In this document: positions 1 to 5,629 of the stretch, piece by piece
Numbering within the stretch: the stretch's first letter is position 1
Layout: each line of letters begins with the position of its first letter
From: a virus
Virus record (IMG/VR): IMGVR_UViG_3300022592_000007
Location: 1 to 51,058 of that record
Direction: 5' to 3' (one strand)
Length of the DNA stretch: 51,058 nucleotides
Notes under the pieces: model-generated
What the model was told of the DNA's origin: nothing
The model's input: only the letters and a program-made list of their open reading frames with translations
The model's database searches: none
Made by a program: the position numbers and the translations under genes

Positions 1-143
1 TCATACATCTGCGCGGACGCGCCTGCGAGGTTGTCTGCCAGTGTGAGCAGGTCTGAGACTGCGCCCTCCAGGTCAACGATCCGGGCCGCGATGCCTTTGA
101 TGGTCAGGTATCCAGTTGCTTTGATTTCTGTCTGTATGGTCAT
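1..143 (-). CDS. Hypothetical protein, N-terminal part, cut by window edge
   Basis: The frame opens at ATG 143-141 and stays open to base 1, giving 47 codons with no stop. Its start overlaps the stop of the next gene upstream (positions 140-143, ATGA), the junction type used throughout this arm, so it is very likely translated by coupling. The visible protein begins MTIQTEIKATGYLTIKGIAA and continues as a Leu/Asp/Ala-rich amphipathic helix. No family is recognised. If the contig were circular, the frame would end eight codons into the other end, but the right end looks chimeric, so this is not relied on. Confidence 0.6.
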   Translation of the reverse strand, partial: MTIQTEIKATGYLTIKGIAARIVDLEGAVSDLLTLADNLAGASAQMY

Positions 144-397
144 TTCTGCGCCTCGCTTTCTTTGATTGCGTCTTGAGCCATGTCAATAGACAAGCGTGCG
201 TTCTCGCTGGTTTCGGATGCCCATTTTGCGCGTCGGTCAACCGGAATTTGTACGGTTGCGTCAATGAGACTTTTCAACGCGCTGACAAGCCGCGCGTTCT
301 GCTCCTTCAGTGTGTCAATCTCGTCGCGTAGGTCGGTTTCAAGAGATTGTTTTATGGGAAGTTTGTACTCGGGGGAAAAGAAGTTTACGGGTATCAT
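140..397 (-). CDS. Small coiled-coil hypothetical protein
   Basis: An 85-residue protein starting MIPVNFFSPEYK. Residues 20 to 46 form a charged heptad-like helix with the core LKEQNARLVSALK, and the C-terminal end reads AQDAIKESEAQK. The gene upstream ends in the same ATGA that starts this one, with GAGGATAA just before as ribosome site. The helix and tail echo the upstream neighbour (LKEQN..., then AIKENEDK), so the two may be paralogues. This resembles the many small phage helical proteins with a Leu-rich N half and a closing AI..AE motif, but I cannot name a function. Confidence 0.7.
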   Translation of the reverse strand: MIPVNFFSPEYKLPIKQSLETDLRDEIDTLKEQNARLVSALKSLIDATVQIPVDRRAKWASETSENARLSIDMAQDAIKESEAQK

Positions 398-717
398 TTA
401 TCCTCGTTTTCTTTGATTGCATAATCGAGAGAGTCGATTAGGGAAGGGTCAATCTCAACATAACCGCCACCTGCGCGGGACTTGATAAGACAGTTCTTGT
501 CAAAGAAGTTAAGTTCCCGCCGCGCTTCTTTAAGTACCGCGATGGTCTTTGTGTTCTGCTCCTTCAGTTGTTTGATCTTGTTGAAGTCCAGGAGCTGGGA
601 GTACACGCCTTCGGGGATGGGCTGCCACCCCTGCGCTTTTAGTTCGTGTTCTTCGTGCGGAGTGCCTACGGTCCTGACTTCGTTTGTCTTTGGGTTGATT
701 AAAAATGATTCGTACAT
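394..717 (-). CDS. Small hypothetical protein with helical C-terminal half
   Basis: A longer frame exists upstream, but the start chosen is ATG 717-715 (MYESFLINPKTNEVR) because AAAGGAGAAT lies a suitable distance before it and the extra N-terminal sequence is only the shadow of the next gene. The product is 107 residues. The N half has a short beta-type segment with a conserved-looking GTPHEEHELKAQGW stretch; residues 50 to 75 hold the LKEQNTKTIAVLKEARREL helix, and the C end reads IDSLDYAIKENEDK. It shares this helix and tail with the next gene downstream. Function unknown. Confidence 0.7.
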   Translation of the reverse strand: MYESFLINPKTNEVRTVGTPHEEHELKAQGWQPIPEGVYSQLLDFNKIKQLKEQNTKTIAVLKEARRELNFFDKNCLIKSRAGGGYVEIDPSLIDSLDYAIKENEDK

Positions 718-721
718 TTTA

Positions 722-1237
722 TTATTCTCCTTTGATATATTGAAGCAGTCGTTCTGCCTGCCATTTTTTAGCCGCATCCCGAGCCGCAGCCATTTCCTCT
801 CTGGTTGTCCGTCCATTGGCAAACTTTCGTGCAGTTTCAATGGATACGCGCGGGCGACTGTCGTTTGGATATGCCTTCTCGAAAATGGGCAATACCCGCT
901 CTGCGCAGTCACAAGCGAACAGGCGCAACTTTCGGTTGTTCAGCTTTGAATGTTCGTAAAAATGGTCTGGCAGGATTCCAGACGCAAGGTACTGAACAAT
1001 TAACTTGTCAATCATCTTTTGGCGCGTCTTATAGGTCTTTTTGACAAACGCCTCCAATTCCGCTTTCACATTATCGGATGTTTCTAGGGGGATGCGTATG
1101 TCAAGGGTGCCATATTTGCCCCATTCGCCTTCATGGCCGTTGCCGGGAATTTTGTCATGGTTTTCCAGATCAGGGGCGGTGATGATTTTCAATCCTTCCG
1201 GGGATTTCTCGATTTTGAAACTGATAAATTCACACAT
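722..1237 (-). CDS. Hypothetical protein with Imm5-like C-terminal motif
   Basis: A 171-residue soluble protein. The start is set by AAAGGAGAAT, which lies inside the last codons of the upstream gene. The C-terminal third carries LRLFACDCAERVLPIFEK, then a YPNDSRPR segment and an Ala-rich helix (REEMAAARDAAKKW). That combination recalls the domain annotated as putative immunity protein (Imm5-like) in bacteria and phages; recognition is from memory of the motif, and the usual longer Ala-rich tail is short here. The N half (residues 1 to 60) resembles nothing I know. It sits in the left-arm accessory operon. Confidence 0.7.
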   Translation of the reverse strand: MCEFISFKIEKSPEGLKIITAPDLENHDKIPGNGHEGEWGKYGTLDIRIPLETSDNVKAELEAFVKKTYKTRQKMIDKLIVQYLASGILPDHFYEHSKLNNRKLRLFACDCAERVLPIFEKAYPNDSRPRVSIETARKFANGRTTREEMAAARDAAKKWQAERLLQYIKGE

Positions 1238-1238
1238 A

Positions 1239-1637
1239 TTATTCTCCTTTCAGAACATAGCATTGAGAGTGATTACTCCAAAGATAGGAGCTTGAGTCTG
1301 GGCATGGTTCGCCCTCTGGCCGGTTGATCTTGCGCGCTGTTACTGGGTCACTGGATTGCGAAATAAAGCCTTGGATATTCCCAATCGAAATATAGTACTT
1401 TGCGCGGTTGATTGTAAACGCGTCTATCGGCTTTCCGTCTGCGTCCAAGGCGGTGATGTAAGATAAAACATGCCTGGTTTTATTGCTGACACGCTCCCCG
1501 GTGTACTCAAAGGACTGCGCCGGGGTCAGTGGGTGCAGGGCATTGAAGCCGCGTAGTAATGTCGGTTCCTCGCGCTTCAATGCTGCCATGGCTTCAACCC
1601 ATTGCTTCATGCTGATAATGTTTGGGTTATTTGTCAT
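1239..1637 (-). CDS. Hypothetical protein
   Basis: A 132-residue soluble protein starting MTNNPNIISMKQW. The start follows GAAAGGATGAA, at good ribosome-site spacing, and the stop lies one base from the start of the next gene. The middle (HVLSYITALDADGKPIDAFT) looks like two beta strands with a turn, and the C end has two Cys residues (PCPDSSSYLWSNHSQCYV) that could form a small metal or disulfide unit. I do not recognise the family. Gene order suggests co-transcription with the genes on both sides. Confidence 0.65.
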   Translation of the reverse strand: MTNNPNIISMKQWVEAMAALKREEPTLLRGFNALHPLTPAQSFEYTGERVSNKTRHVLSYITALDADGKPIDAFTINRAKYYISIGNIQGFISQSSDPVTARKINRPEGEPCPDSSSYLWSNHSQCYVLKGE

Positions 1638-1638
1638 T

Positions 1639-1752
1639 TCATCCTTTCTTCATGGCGTGTATTATCTGATGCTTGCGGCATATTTTCAGATACCATCCAA
1701 TAAATGATCCTCTGCCTTTTGTCCAGCGTGGTTGACATTCTTTGGTACACAT
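1639..1752 (-). CDS. Micro protein, 37 residues, basic and Cys-containing
   Basis: A short frame of 37 codons starting MCTKECQPRWTKGRG and ending HAMKKG, with stop TGA one base before the next start. It has three Cys (2, 6 and 25) and ten Lys or Arg residues, so a small nucleic-acid-binding or zinc peptide is possible. The ribosome site is weak (AAAAGATAAAAC). Support comes from tight packing against the next gene and because it fills an otherwise empty 156-base gap. It could be chance. Confidence 0.35.
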   Translation of the reverse strand: MCTKECQPRWTKGRGSFIGWYLKICRKHQIIHAMKKG

Positions 1753-1793
1753 AGTTTTATCTTTTCATTTTAGGTTACGATACAACACGGACT

Positions 1794-2540
1794 TTACGGC
1801 TTGTCGATTACAACAAGTTTGGCGATGACATTTGTACCACTTGCCTTGAAGGTTCCCGCGGGCAAGTCCTCCGTGGTTCCCGTGAACCATTCCCGGAAGG
1901 CTACAGACTTTTTGTCATTTGCGAAGAAAGCGTGAGGGGACATAATCGCCACTATCCGCCCGCCTGGGTTCAGTAATGTATAGGCCATTCTTACGTGTGC
2001 CATGTCTTGCCCGTCCTCGAAGGGGGGATTCATTATGATCTTGTTGTATCCGGGGGTTAGGGGCAGCGTGATAAAATCGCCCTCCCATACCTTCGCAAGC
2101 GGAAACGTTTTTCTTAATTCACAAATGCGCTGATGGTTCTTCTCCACCATGTAAACATTCTCAAAAAATGGGAAGTGCCGCGCAATTGCACCGAGTCCGG
2201 CAGAGGGTTCAAGTACAAAATCTCCGGGCTGAATATCTGCGCGCTGTACCATAAGCTGCGCCAGTTCTTCCGGGGTCTCAAAAAAACCATCCCGGTCTAC
2301 CGTCAGGCTACCAGAATCGAGCAGTCCTTCAACTTGTGGGCGGGGATCTGTTGGGAATACATGGCCGCCTGCGCCGCGGTTCCACTTGCCGCCCATTGCC
2401 TCAAGTGCTTTGTTTATTGCGACATAGGCGGGGCGGTCAAGCTGGGCGGTAATCTTGCCTAGTTTCCCGTCATTCTCCCATTGCATAGCTTTGAGAGTGT
2501 CGAGGGTTGCAACGTCAAATTTCAAAGTTTTAGTTAACAT
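1794..2540 (-). CDS. SAM-dependent adenine-type DNA methyltransferase
   Basis: A 248-residue class I methyltransferase. Motif I is LEPSAGLGAIA near residues 110 to 120, the ribose-binding acidic residue is Glu133 (MVEKN), an acidic GDF follows near 155, and motif IV is NPPF at 171 to 174, the signature of enzymes that methylate an exocyclic amino group, usually N6 of adenine. The first 80 residues are a phage-type N-terminal region with GGKWNRGAGGHVF. No cognate nuclease or specificity subunit is nearby, so it is an orphan enzyme; protection of phage DNA from host restriction is the usual explanation (inference). Start ATG 2540 follows AAAGGAAAAT. Confidence 0.9.
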   Translation of the reverse strand: MLTKTLKFDVATLDTLKAMQWENDGKLGKITAQLDRPAYVAINKALEAMGGKWNRGAGGHVFPTDPRPQVEGLLDSGSLTVDRDGFFETPEELAQLMVQRADIQPGDFVLEPSAGLGAIARHFPFFENVYMVEKNHQRICELRKTFPLAKVWEGDFITLPLTPGYNKIIMNPPFEDGQDMAHVRMAYTLLNPGGRIVAIMSPHAFFANDKKSVAFREWFTGTTEDLPAGTFKASGTNVIAKLVVIDKP

Positions 2541-2555
2541 ATTTTCCTTTCGCGG

Positions 2556-2705
2556 TTACGCTTCCATGATGGTTATATCCAGCTTCCAGCCTTTACCGAG
2601 ATAAAAGTACAGGCTGAGGATATGCCGCCAGTAGTGCTTCCAGGTGTGATAAAAGCCGATGGATTGACGCGGGACTTTGTACAGGTGTATTTCAGGCTTA
2701 ATCAT
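2556..2705 (-). CDS. Small basic, aromatic-rich hypothetical protein
   Basis: A 49-residue protein, MIKPEIHLYKVPRQSIGFYH at its start. Its ATG overlaps the stop of the upstream gene as ATGA (2702-2705) and its stop sits just before the ribosome site of the methyltransferase gene. It is rich in Lys, His, Trp and Tyr (HTWKHYWRHILSLYFYLGKGW), which suggests a compact helix with an aromatic face. Function unknown. Confidence 0.6.
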   Translation of the reverse strand: MIKPEIHLYKVPRQSIGFYHTWKHYWRHILSLYFYLGKGWKLDITIMEA

Positions 2706-2950
2706 TTGATCGCCTTTCCTTCCTCGATACCCCGGATGAAAGCGTGCATTTTCTCATACAGTTCGCGCTTTGTGCAGAAGCCGCTGCCAAGGGGCTGCGA
2801 TACTCCGCCGCTCTCGTTGCAAACGCGCTGAAGGTTGACGCCGCTGTATGCCCAGTCCAGGCAATAATGCCCCACGTGGGAGCGGAATTTCCCAGTATCC
2901 TGATCCGAATATTCCGCCGGGCTGTTGGTGATTTTGTTGATGTAATCCAC
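2702..2950 (-). CDS. Hypothetical protein, start uncertain (GTG)
   Basis: The conserved-looking part runs from GTG 2950 (VDYINKITNSPAEY) for 82 residues and ends with FCTKRELYEKMHAFIRGIEE. The same frame is open 13 codons further upstream to a TAG at 2990-2992 and would add SITEKQLKSL, which reads like genuine protein (compare the common phage helix SEKQ..L). No good start codon lies in that extension, so either GTG 2950 is the start or the N-terminal part has been lost (see the region 2951-3101). Two Cys and a GGVSQPLGSG loop are visible. Family not recognised. Confidence 0.6.
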   Translation of the reverse strand: MDYINKITNSPAEYSDQDTGKFRSHVGHYCLDWAYSGVNLQRVCNESGGVSQPLGSGFCTKRELYEKMHAFIRGIEEGKAIK

Positions 2951-3101
2951 CAGTGACTTGAGTTGTTTTTCCGTGATACTGCGTTGTCTCTATTGCTCCG
3001 CGCTGTGGGAAGGATGGAAAGAGCGGTATATCTTGACGGACAAACCGCGCGGGCCGTTCATGGTCTGGGGTCAAAAGTTTGTGCATATCTTGACGGGTCA
3101 T
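2951..3101 (-). pseudogene. Possible disrupted 5' part of the 2702-2950 gene
   Basis: ATG 3101 overlaps the stop of the 43-residue gene as ATGA and starts MTRQDMHKLLTPDHE, an apparently well-placed start, but its frame then runs into Pro/Gln/Arg-rich sequence that looks like a shadow of the 2702-2950 gene. That gene is in the +1 frame, which here reads GLSVKIYRSFHPSHSAEQ, TAG at 2992-2990, then RQRSITEKQLKSLVDYI. One inserted base plus one nonsense change would explain the picture. Sequencing error, true decay or unusual decoding cannot be told apart. TAG is used as an ordinary stop elsewhere in the window. Confidence 0.35.
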
Positions 3102-3229
3102 TTTTTCACCTTTGGGAATGTTTTATTAATCATCTTGTCAATCTCTGCCAGATTGCGCATGATCTGAGTTTGTGATCTGCGAATCTCTTGTGTGCGCATG
3201 AATTCGACTAGCCTCTCTTTGTTTGTCAT
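3098..3229 (-). CDS. Small helical hypothetical protein
   Basis: A 43-residue, highly charged protein (MTNKERLVEFMRTQEIRRSQ at the start, ending TFPKVKK). The start is strongly supported by GGAGGTGCTATT directly upstream, the best ribosome site in this arm. The stop overlaps ATG 3101. It is probably a single amphipathic helix. Function unknown. Confidence 0.6.
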   Translation of the reverse strand: MTNKERLVEFMRTQEIRRSQTQIMRNLAEIDKMINKTFPKVKK

Positions 3230-3251
3230 AATAGCACCTCCTCAAGTGCTG

Positions 3252-3485
3252 TTAATGTACTCTGGTTACATCCGGGCTGTAAGAATCCCGTTTGAAGTCA
3301 AGTACATAGGTCCGGTTGACAATCATCTTATAGCCGCGGGATGGTTTAATCTCTTGCGCCACTACTTTATATTCCCTACACCACTTTCCCGCTTGATATG
3401 CCATGCCATTAATCGAAGAGGCATAGGGCGGCTCTTCTGACGTTCTCCCGTGATACCCTGCCATGAAACAATCAAATGTATTCAT
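3252..3485 (-). CDS. Hypothetical protein
   Basis: The frame is open further upstream, but ATG 3485 is chosen because GAGGATAAAGAT precedes it and the upstream extension covers the hairpin-rich spacer. The product is 77 residues: MNTFDCFMAGYHGRTSEEPP, then YQAGKWCREYK and a beta-rich end with MIVNRTYVLDF. The pattern Y..G...... GK..R with a C-terminal strand pair is seen in small phage proteins of unknown role. No catalytic motif. Confidence 0.65.
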   Translation of the reverse strand: MNTFDCFMAGYHGRTSEEPPYASSINGMAYQAGKWCREYKVVAQEIKPSRGYKMIVNRTYVLDFKRDSYSPDVTRVH

Positions 3486-3527
3486 TATCTTTATCCTCTT
3501 GTCCTGGTGAATTGCTAGGGCATTAAC

Positions 3528-3552
3528 CGCCAGTAAAATCATCTTACTGGCG
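3528..3552 (-). promoter_or_regulatory. Junction hairpin between two left-arm genes
   Basis: CGCCAGTAA at 3528-3536 and TTACTGGCG at 3544-3552 form a perfect 9-bp stem with a 7-base loop. A second weaker stem (CGGAT and ATCCG) lies beside it at about 3553-3573. On the minus strand it follows the stop of the gene at 3592 and precedes the ribosome site of the gene at 3485. It has no clear U-run, so it may be a processing or stability element rather than a terminator. Confidence 0.5.
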
Positions 3553-3591
3553 ACGGATGCCCGGACAATATCCGTAGTTATAGGCCGTCAT

Positions 3592-3789
3592 TTACTGTTC
3601 GTCGTATTCTGCTTTATGGCTTAACTTACCTGGTTTGTGTGTTGCGTTGTATTGCTTGCATATCCGCCGCGCTTCTTCTTCTGTGCGGAGATTGCGGTAT
3701 AGCGTATACTTCCGCCCCGCTCCCGGCTCACGTCCTCCGGGCCATGCTGAGTTAGACTTCCACCAATTGCGAGTAAAGACAGTGTACAT
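3592..3789 (-). CDS. Conserved small phage protein (WWK...TEEEAR type)
   Basis: A 65-residue protein starting MYTVFTRNWWKSN, with GGREPGAGRKYTLYR, then LRTEEEARRICKQYNATHKP and KAEYDE. This arrangement (FTR.WWK, GR, TEEEAR..C..YN..H.PG.LS.KAEYE) matches a small family I have often seen in phage genomes, always of unknown function. The start is fixed by GGAGG seven bases upstream. Immediately upstream is a paired-hairpin leader (3803-3861). Confidence 0.75.
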   Translation of the reverse strand: MYTVFTRNWWKSNSAWPGGREPGAGRKYTLYRNLRTEEEARRICKQYNATHKPGKLSHKAEYDEQ

Positions 3790-3802
3790 TTTAGCCTCCG
3801 AT

Positions 3803-3861
3803 TAGAGCACATTACCGAATTGTAGTGTGCTCTATAAGAGGGGGGAGGTCCACGCCTCCCC
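3803..3861 (-). promoter_or_regulatory. Paired-hairpin leader with CTACAATTCGGTA loop (copy 1)
   Basis: Two stems stand one after the other. On the minus strand the first met is GGGGAGG/CCTCCCC (3842-3848 with 3855-3861). The second is TAGAGCACA with TGTGCTCTA (3803-3811 with 3826-3834), whose loop region reads CACTACAATTCGGTA on the minus strand. The same 15 bases recur in the leader at 4700-4714. The ribosome site and start of the 65-residue gene follow at once. The GC stem could end the upstream transcript; the second could be a 5' stabiliser or a protein-binding translational operator (inference). Confidence 0.65.
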
Positions 3862-3939
3862 ATTCTACAGATTAGATTTTAGCGGGCTTTGTGTATCCCG
3901 CGCATATCGCGCCTCCTATCAGAATTCAGAATATGAACG

Positions 3940-3962
3940 TTATTGATAATCGTTATCAATAA
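3940..3962. promoter_or_regulatory. Perfect 10-3-10 palindrome resembling a Fur box
   Basis: TTATTGATAA, TCG, TTATCAATAA: a perfect inverted repeat centred on C3951. The inner 15 bases TGATAATCGTTATCA differ at one position from the 7-1-7 Fur consensus TGATAATnATTATCA. It lies four bases beyond the stop of the minus-strand gene 3966-4118 and about 150 bases upstream of the next minus-strand start (3789), so it could be an operator for that gene or an AT-rich 3' hairpin. A link to the phage ferritin gene is tempting but unproven. Confidence 0.5.
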
Positions 3963-3965
3963 GCC

Positions 3966-4118
3966 TTAGTCCTCGTTTAGCCGCTGCTTAAGTTCTCGTT
4001 GTAGCTTGCGGTACATAGCCGCGGCTTTATCCGCATTAACCTGATCTCCGGCTAGTCTGTACTCGCGTTCCAGCTTGCGGTATATCTTGGCTGTGGTTAC
4101 TATCTGGTGTGTGGTCAT
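3966..4118 (-). CDS. Small helical hypothetical protein
   Basis: ATG 4118 is preferred over a longer upstream start because it overlaps the stop of the upstream gene (ATGA, 4115-4118) and has GAGGTAACCCA before it. The product has 50 residues, MTTHQIVTTAKIYRKLEREY at its start and two matching helices containing AKIYRKLERE and AAMYRKLQRE, a short internal repeat suggesting a helical hairpin or coiled coil. Function unknown. Confidence 0.65.
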   Translation of the reverse strand: MTTHQIVTTAKIYRKLEREYRLAGDQVNADKAAAMYRKLQRELKQRLNED

Positions 4119-4303
4119 TGGGTTACCTCGATTAATACCCCGTCCTTGATCCATGATACAACCTCGTAATAACCGAAAGTTGTAACGGCCCCGTCTGATA
4201 GACGGACCTTGACTTCGGCAGTCAAGTCAACCTGGCTTATAACCTCGCCCCATTTATTGCCATTCGCCAACTTGTATACTTTACCGACTAGGTTTTTGTT
4301 CAT
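4115..4303 (-). CDS. Small beta-rich hypothetical protein
   Basis: A 62-residue protein starting MNKNLVGKVYKLANGNKWGE, with alternating hydrophobic strands (EVKVRLSDGAVTTFGYYEVV) that look like a small SH3-like or OB-like barrel. The start follows GAGGATACCA. It is coupled to the next gene by ATGA and preceded by the multi-hairpin spacer 4326-4458. I do not recognise a named family. Confidence 0.65.
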   Translation of the reverse strand: MNKNLVGKVYKLANGNKWGEVISQVDLTAEVKVRLSDGAVTTFGYYEVVSWIKDGVLIEVTQ

Positions 4304-4325
4304 TGGTATCCTCTCATTCTACTTG

Positions 4326-4458
4326 CCCCACAACCGCGTTATGGGGTCTGATAGACTGGTAAGCGGCTTATGGGAGGTATTGAGCGGCTACATGGTAGAC
4401 TTATGCTCTACTCGCGTTGCGCTTGCCAGTCTATCAGAGAGGCGGTATCAGCCGCCTC
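4326..4458 (-). promoter_or_regulatory. Multi-hairpin spacer with a 19-base inverted repeat
   Basis: Three nested or serial stems fill the 162-base gap. On the minus strand, in order: GAGGCGG/CCGCCTC (4439-4445 with 4452-4458), a GC stem just after the upstream stop; then a 19-base inverted repeat (4347-4365 with 4420-4438) with one mismatch that becomes G-U in RNA, enclosing a 54-base loop with its own GTAGA/TCTAC hairpin; then a 9-bp stem with 3-base loop (4326-4334 with 4338-4346). The ribosome site for the gene at 4303 follows. No coding frame is evident. It could be a structured leader or a processed small RNA. Confidence 0.6.
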
Positions 4459-4465
4459 CGGGATG

Positions 4466-4672
4466 CTATGATTGTAATTCCTTGACGGTTTCCGCTGCAC
4501 TTAGAAGCGCTTCCGATAATGTATGAAAGCCTTCTAGGTGGCGAAGTGTATACCATGCCCCTGTCTTTATCGTGGTGTCAATAGCATACCCGTTATTAAT
4601 GTGGGATTGCTTGACAATAATCTTTCGTTTATACTTACCACCAAGGGATCTAAACTCAATCGTTGCTTCCAT
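4466..4672 (-). CDS. Small hypothetical protein
   Basis: A longer start exists five codons upstream, but GGAGGCAGTAAAG stands correctly before ATG 4672 (MEATIEFRSLGGKYKRKIIV). The 68-residue product has a beta-strand N half, a WYTLRHLEGFHTLSEALLSA helix and ends in AAETVKELQS, which suggests an alpha/beta mini-domain. Leader hairpins at 4693-4750 and trailer hairpins at 4439-4458 isolate it. Function unknown. Confidence 0.65.
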   Translation of the reverse strand: MEATIEFRSLGGKYKRKIIVKQSHINNGYAIDTTIKTGAWYTLRHLEGFHTLSEALLSAAETVKELQS

Positions 4673-4692
4673 CTTTACTGCCTCCATAACAC

Positions 4693-4750
4693 ACAGTACT
4701 ACCGAATTGTAGTGCTGTCTGGTTTGGAGGGGAGGCCGTCAAGCCTCCCC
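4693..4750 (-). promoter_or_regulatory. Paired-hairpin leader with CTACAATTCGGTA loop (copy 2)
   Basis: Same design as 3803-3861. The GC stem is GGGGAGGC/GCCTCCCC (4729-4736 with 4743-4750). The second stem is ACAGTACTA with TAGTGCTGT (4693-4701 with 4710-4718), with CACTACAATTCGGTA on the minus strand at 4714-4700. The gene it precedes is unrelated to the gene behind copy 1, so the shared part is a portable leader and not part of a duplicated gene. Confidence 0.65.
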
Positions 4751-4755
4751 TTACT

Positions 4756-4938
4756 TTACAGTACCTTGATGCTTGTCACTTGACAATACCCTCGCTCTTT
4801 GTCAGTACCCCTGTCAAGCGTGATATGTAATCCAATTGGATGGGCGGATGTAGCCGCTCTAATGGACGACGCCATTGTCTTGCATGTTTCCTGGATAACG
4901 TCGTGATGCCATTTGGTAGTAATCTCCAGCTTTATCAT
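4756..4938 (-). CDS. Small hypothetical protein
   Basis: ATG 4938 is chosen for GAGAGGTACAACA directly upstream; a start eight codons earlier has no ribosome site. The 60-residue product begins MIKLEITTKWHHDVIQETCK, has a mid helix with TMASSIRAATSAHP and ends in two strands (GLHITLDRG, YCQVTSIKVL). It looks like a small alpha/beta protein. Family not recognised. Confidence 0.65.
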   Translation of the reverse strand: MIKLEITTKWHHDVIQETCKTMASSIRAATSAHPIGLHITLDRGTDKERGYCQVTSIKVL

Positions 4939-4965
4939 TGTTGTACCTCTCTCTACTCTCATCAG

Positions 4966-5015
4966 GTATGGCCACTACCATACTACCCAGAGGGTGATCT
5001 TCCGTCACTCTGGGT
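4966..5015 (-). promoter_or_regulatory. Paired-hairpin leader (copy 3, different sequence)
   Basis: ACCCAGAG (4985-4992) pairs with CTCTGGGT (5008-5015), extended by TGA/TCA past a two-base bulge. Next to it GTATGG (4966-4971) pairs with CCATAC (4978-4983) with a 6-base loop. The order (strong stem, small stem, ribosome site, start) repeats that of the leaders at 3803-3861 and 4693-4750, although the bases differ. Confidence 0.55.
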
Positions 5016-5022
5016 TTCGAGT

Positions 5023-5214
5023 TCAATAGCTGTTCATGCTAGACGTGTACCCATCCAAGTATCGGACCTCCCTAGGGCGCTCATCACACCCATGCCCTAC
5101 CCTGCCTATACACGTACTATAGCCGTACACAGCCCCGCCAACCGGGAGTAATACGTTATCCAGTTGGTCGTGTCGTTGCCTAGCGCCTGGACGGTTGCCC
5201 CGGTGGTTGGTCAT
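5023..5214 (-). CDS. Possible small hypothetical protein
   Basis: A 63-codon frame from ATG 5214, the only long open frame here. TAGGAGG touches the ATG directly, so ribosome spacing is poor. The product is Arg/Gly rich (MTNHRGNRPGARQRHDQLDN) and ends VRYLDGYTSSMNSY. Position fits the first gene of the leftward operon and hairpins follow its stop, but composition is not convincing; it may be leader sequence without coding function. Confidence 0.35.
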   Translation of the reverse strand: MTNHRGNRPGARQRHDQLDNVLLPVGGAVYGYSTCIGRVGHGCDERPREVRYLDGYTSSMNSY

Positions 5215-5334
5215 CCTCCTACCCAGCCTCCCCGGTTTCTCCGTTGCCCGTTGCCCCCCTTGCCCGCTTCGGTGTAAGAAGCTCTTTATTTATTGCCTCC
5301 TACCCTTTAACGATACGACTTTTTGACCGGGAGC

Positions 5335-5392
5335 ACATAGTCACATTTGACTGGATTATTACGACATACGTCACATTCAATATTCCGAATAT
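5335..5392. repeat. Direct repeat pair and adjacent AT palindrome
   Basis: ACATAGTCACATT (5335-5347) and ACATACGTCACATT (5364-5377) are a near-perfect direct repeat 29 bases apart, close to three helical turns. Directly after lies ATATTC, C, GAATAT (5380-5392). Repeats on one helix face in an AT-rich divergent region are typical of repressor or initiator binding sites; which protein binds is unknown. Confidence 0.45.
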
Positions 5393-5466
5393 GAATTATG
5401 AATACCCGGTAAGTAGAGCGTATAACCCAGCGATCCATCATGGGCGCATATCATAGGACCTGGCTA

Positions 5467-5498
5467 CATCCATCCACCATCCACCATCCAGCATCCAG
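5467..5498. repeat. Heptamer tandem array CATCCAC/CATCCAG
   Basis: Four head-to-tail heptamers: CATCCAC, CATCCAC, CATCCAG, CATCCAG (5471-5498), preceded by a partial CATC (5467-5470). It lies in the non-coding divergent region, so a role as a small iteron array is possible. It may also be replication slippage. Confidence 0.5.
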
Positions 5499-5616
5499 CA
5501 CACACAACCCAAGCCAGAATTGGGCAACGCTGGCGGCGGATGAAACACAGCACCGTGCTCAGAAATTACGGTTCTCGAATTCCACAAAATCCCCCTGCTA
5601 TGCGAACAAATTGGGG

Positions 5617-5622
5617 TATAAT
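5617..5622 (+). promoter_or_regulatory. -10 box (GTATAAT) for the rightward leader and operon
   Basis: TATAAT preceded by GGGG. A start seven to eight bases further would begin the transcript at 5629-5630, exactly at the 5' strand of the closing helix of the leader. The -35 side (CTGCTA at 16-base spacing) is weak, 3 of 6 to consensus. Confidence 0.5.
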
Positions 5623-5629
5623 AGAGAAC

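Noticed and set aside
2990-2992. Recoding of TAG to an amino acid in this phage
   Set aside because: Several well-supported genes end in TAG (for example those ending at 17655, 33875, 34650, 47019 and 50586), so general TAG reassignment is unlikely.
5467-5498. CRISPR-like repeats
   Set aside because: The heptamers are head to tail without spacers, so this is a simple tandem array. No repeat-spacer structure occurs anywhere in the window.
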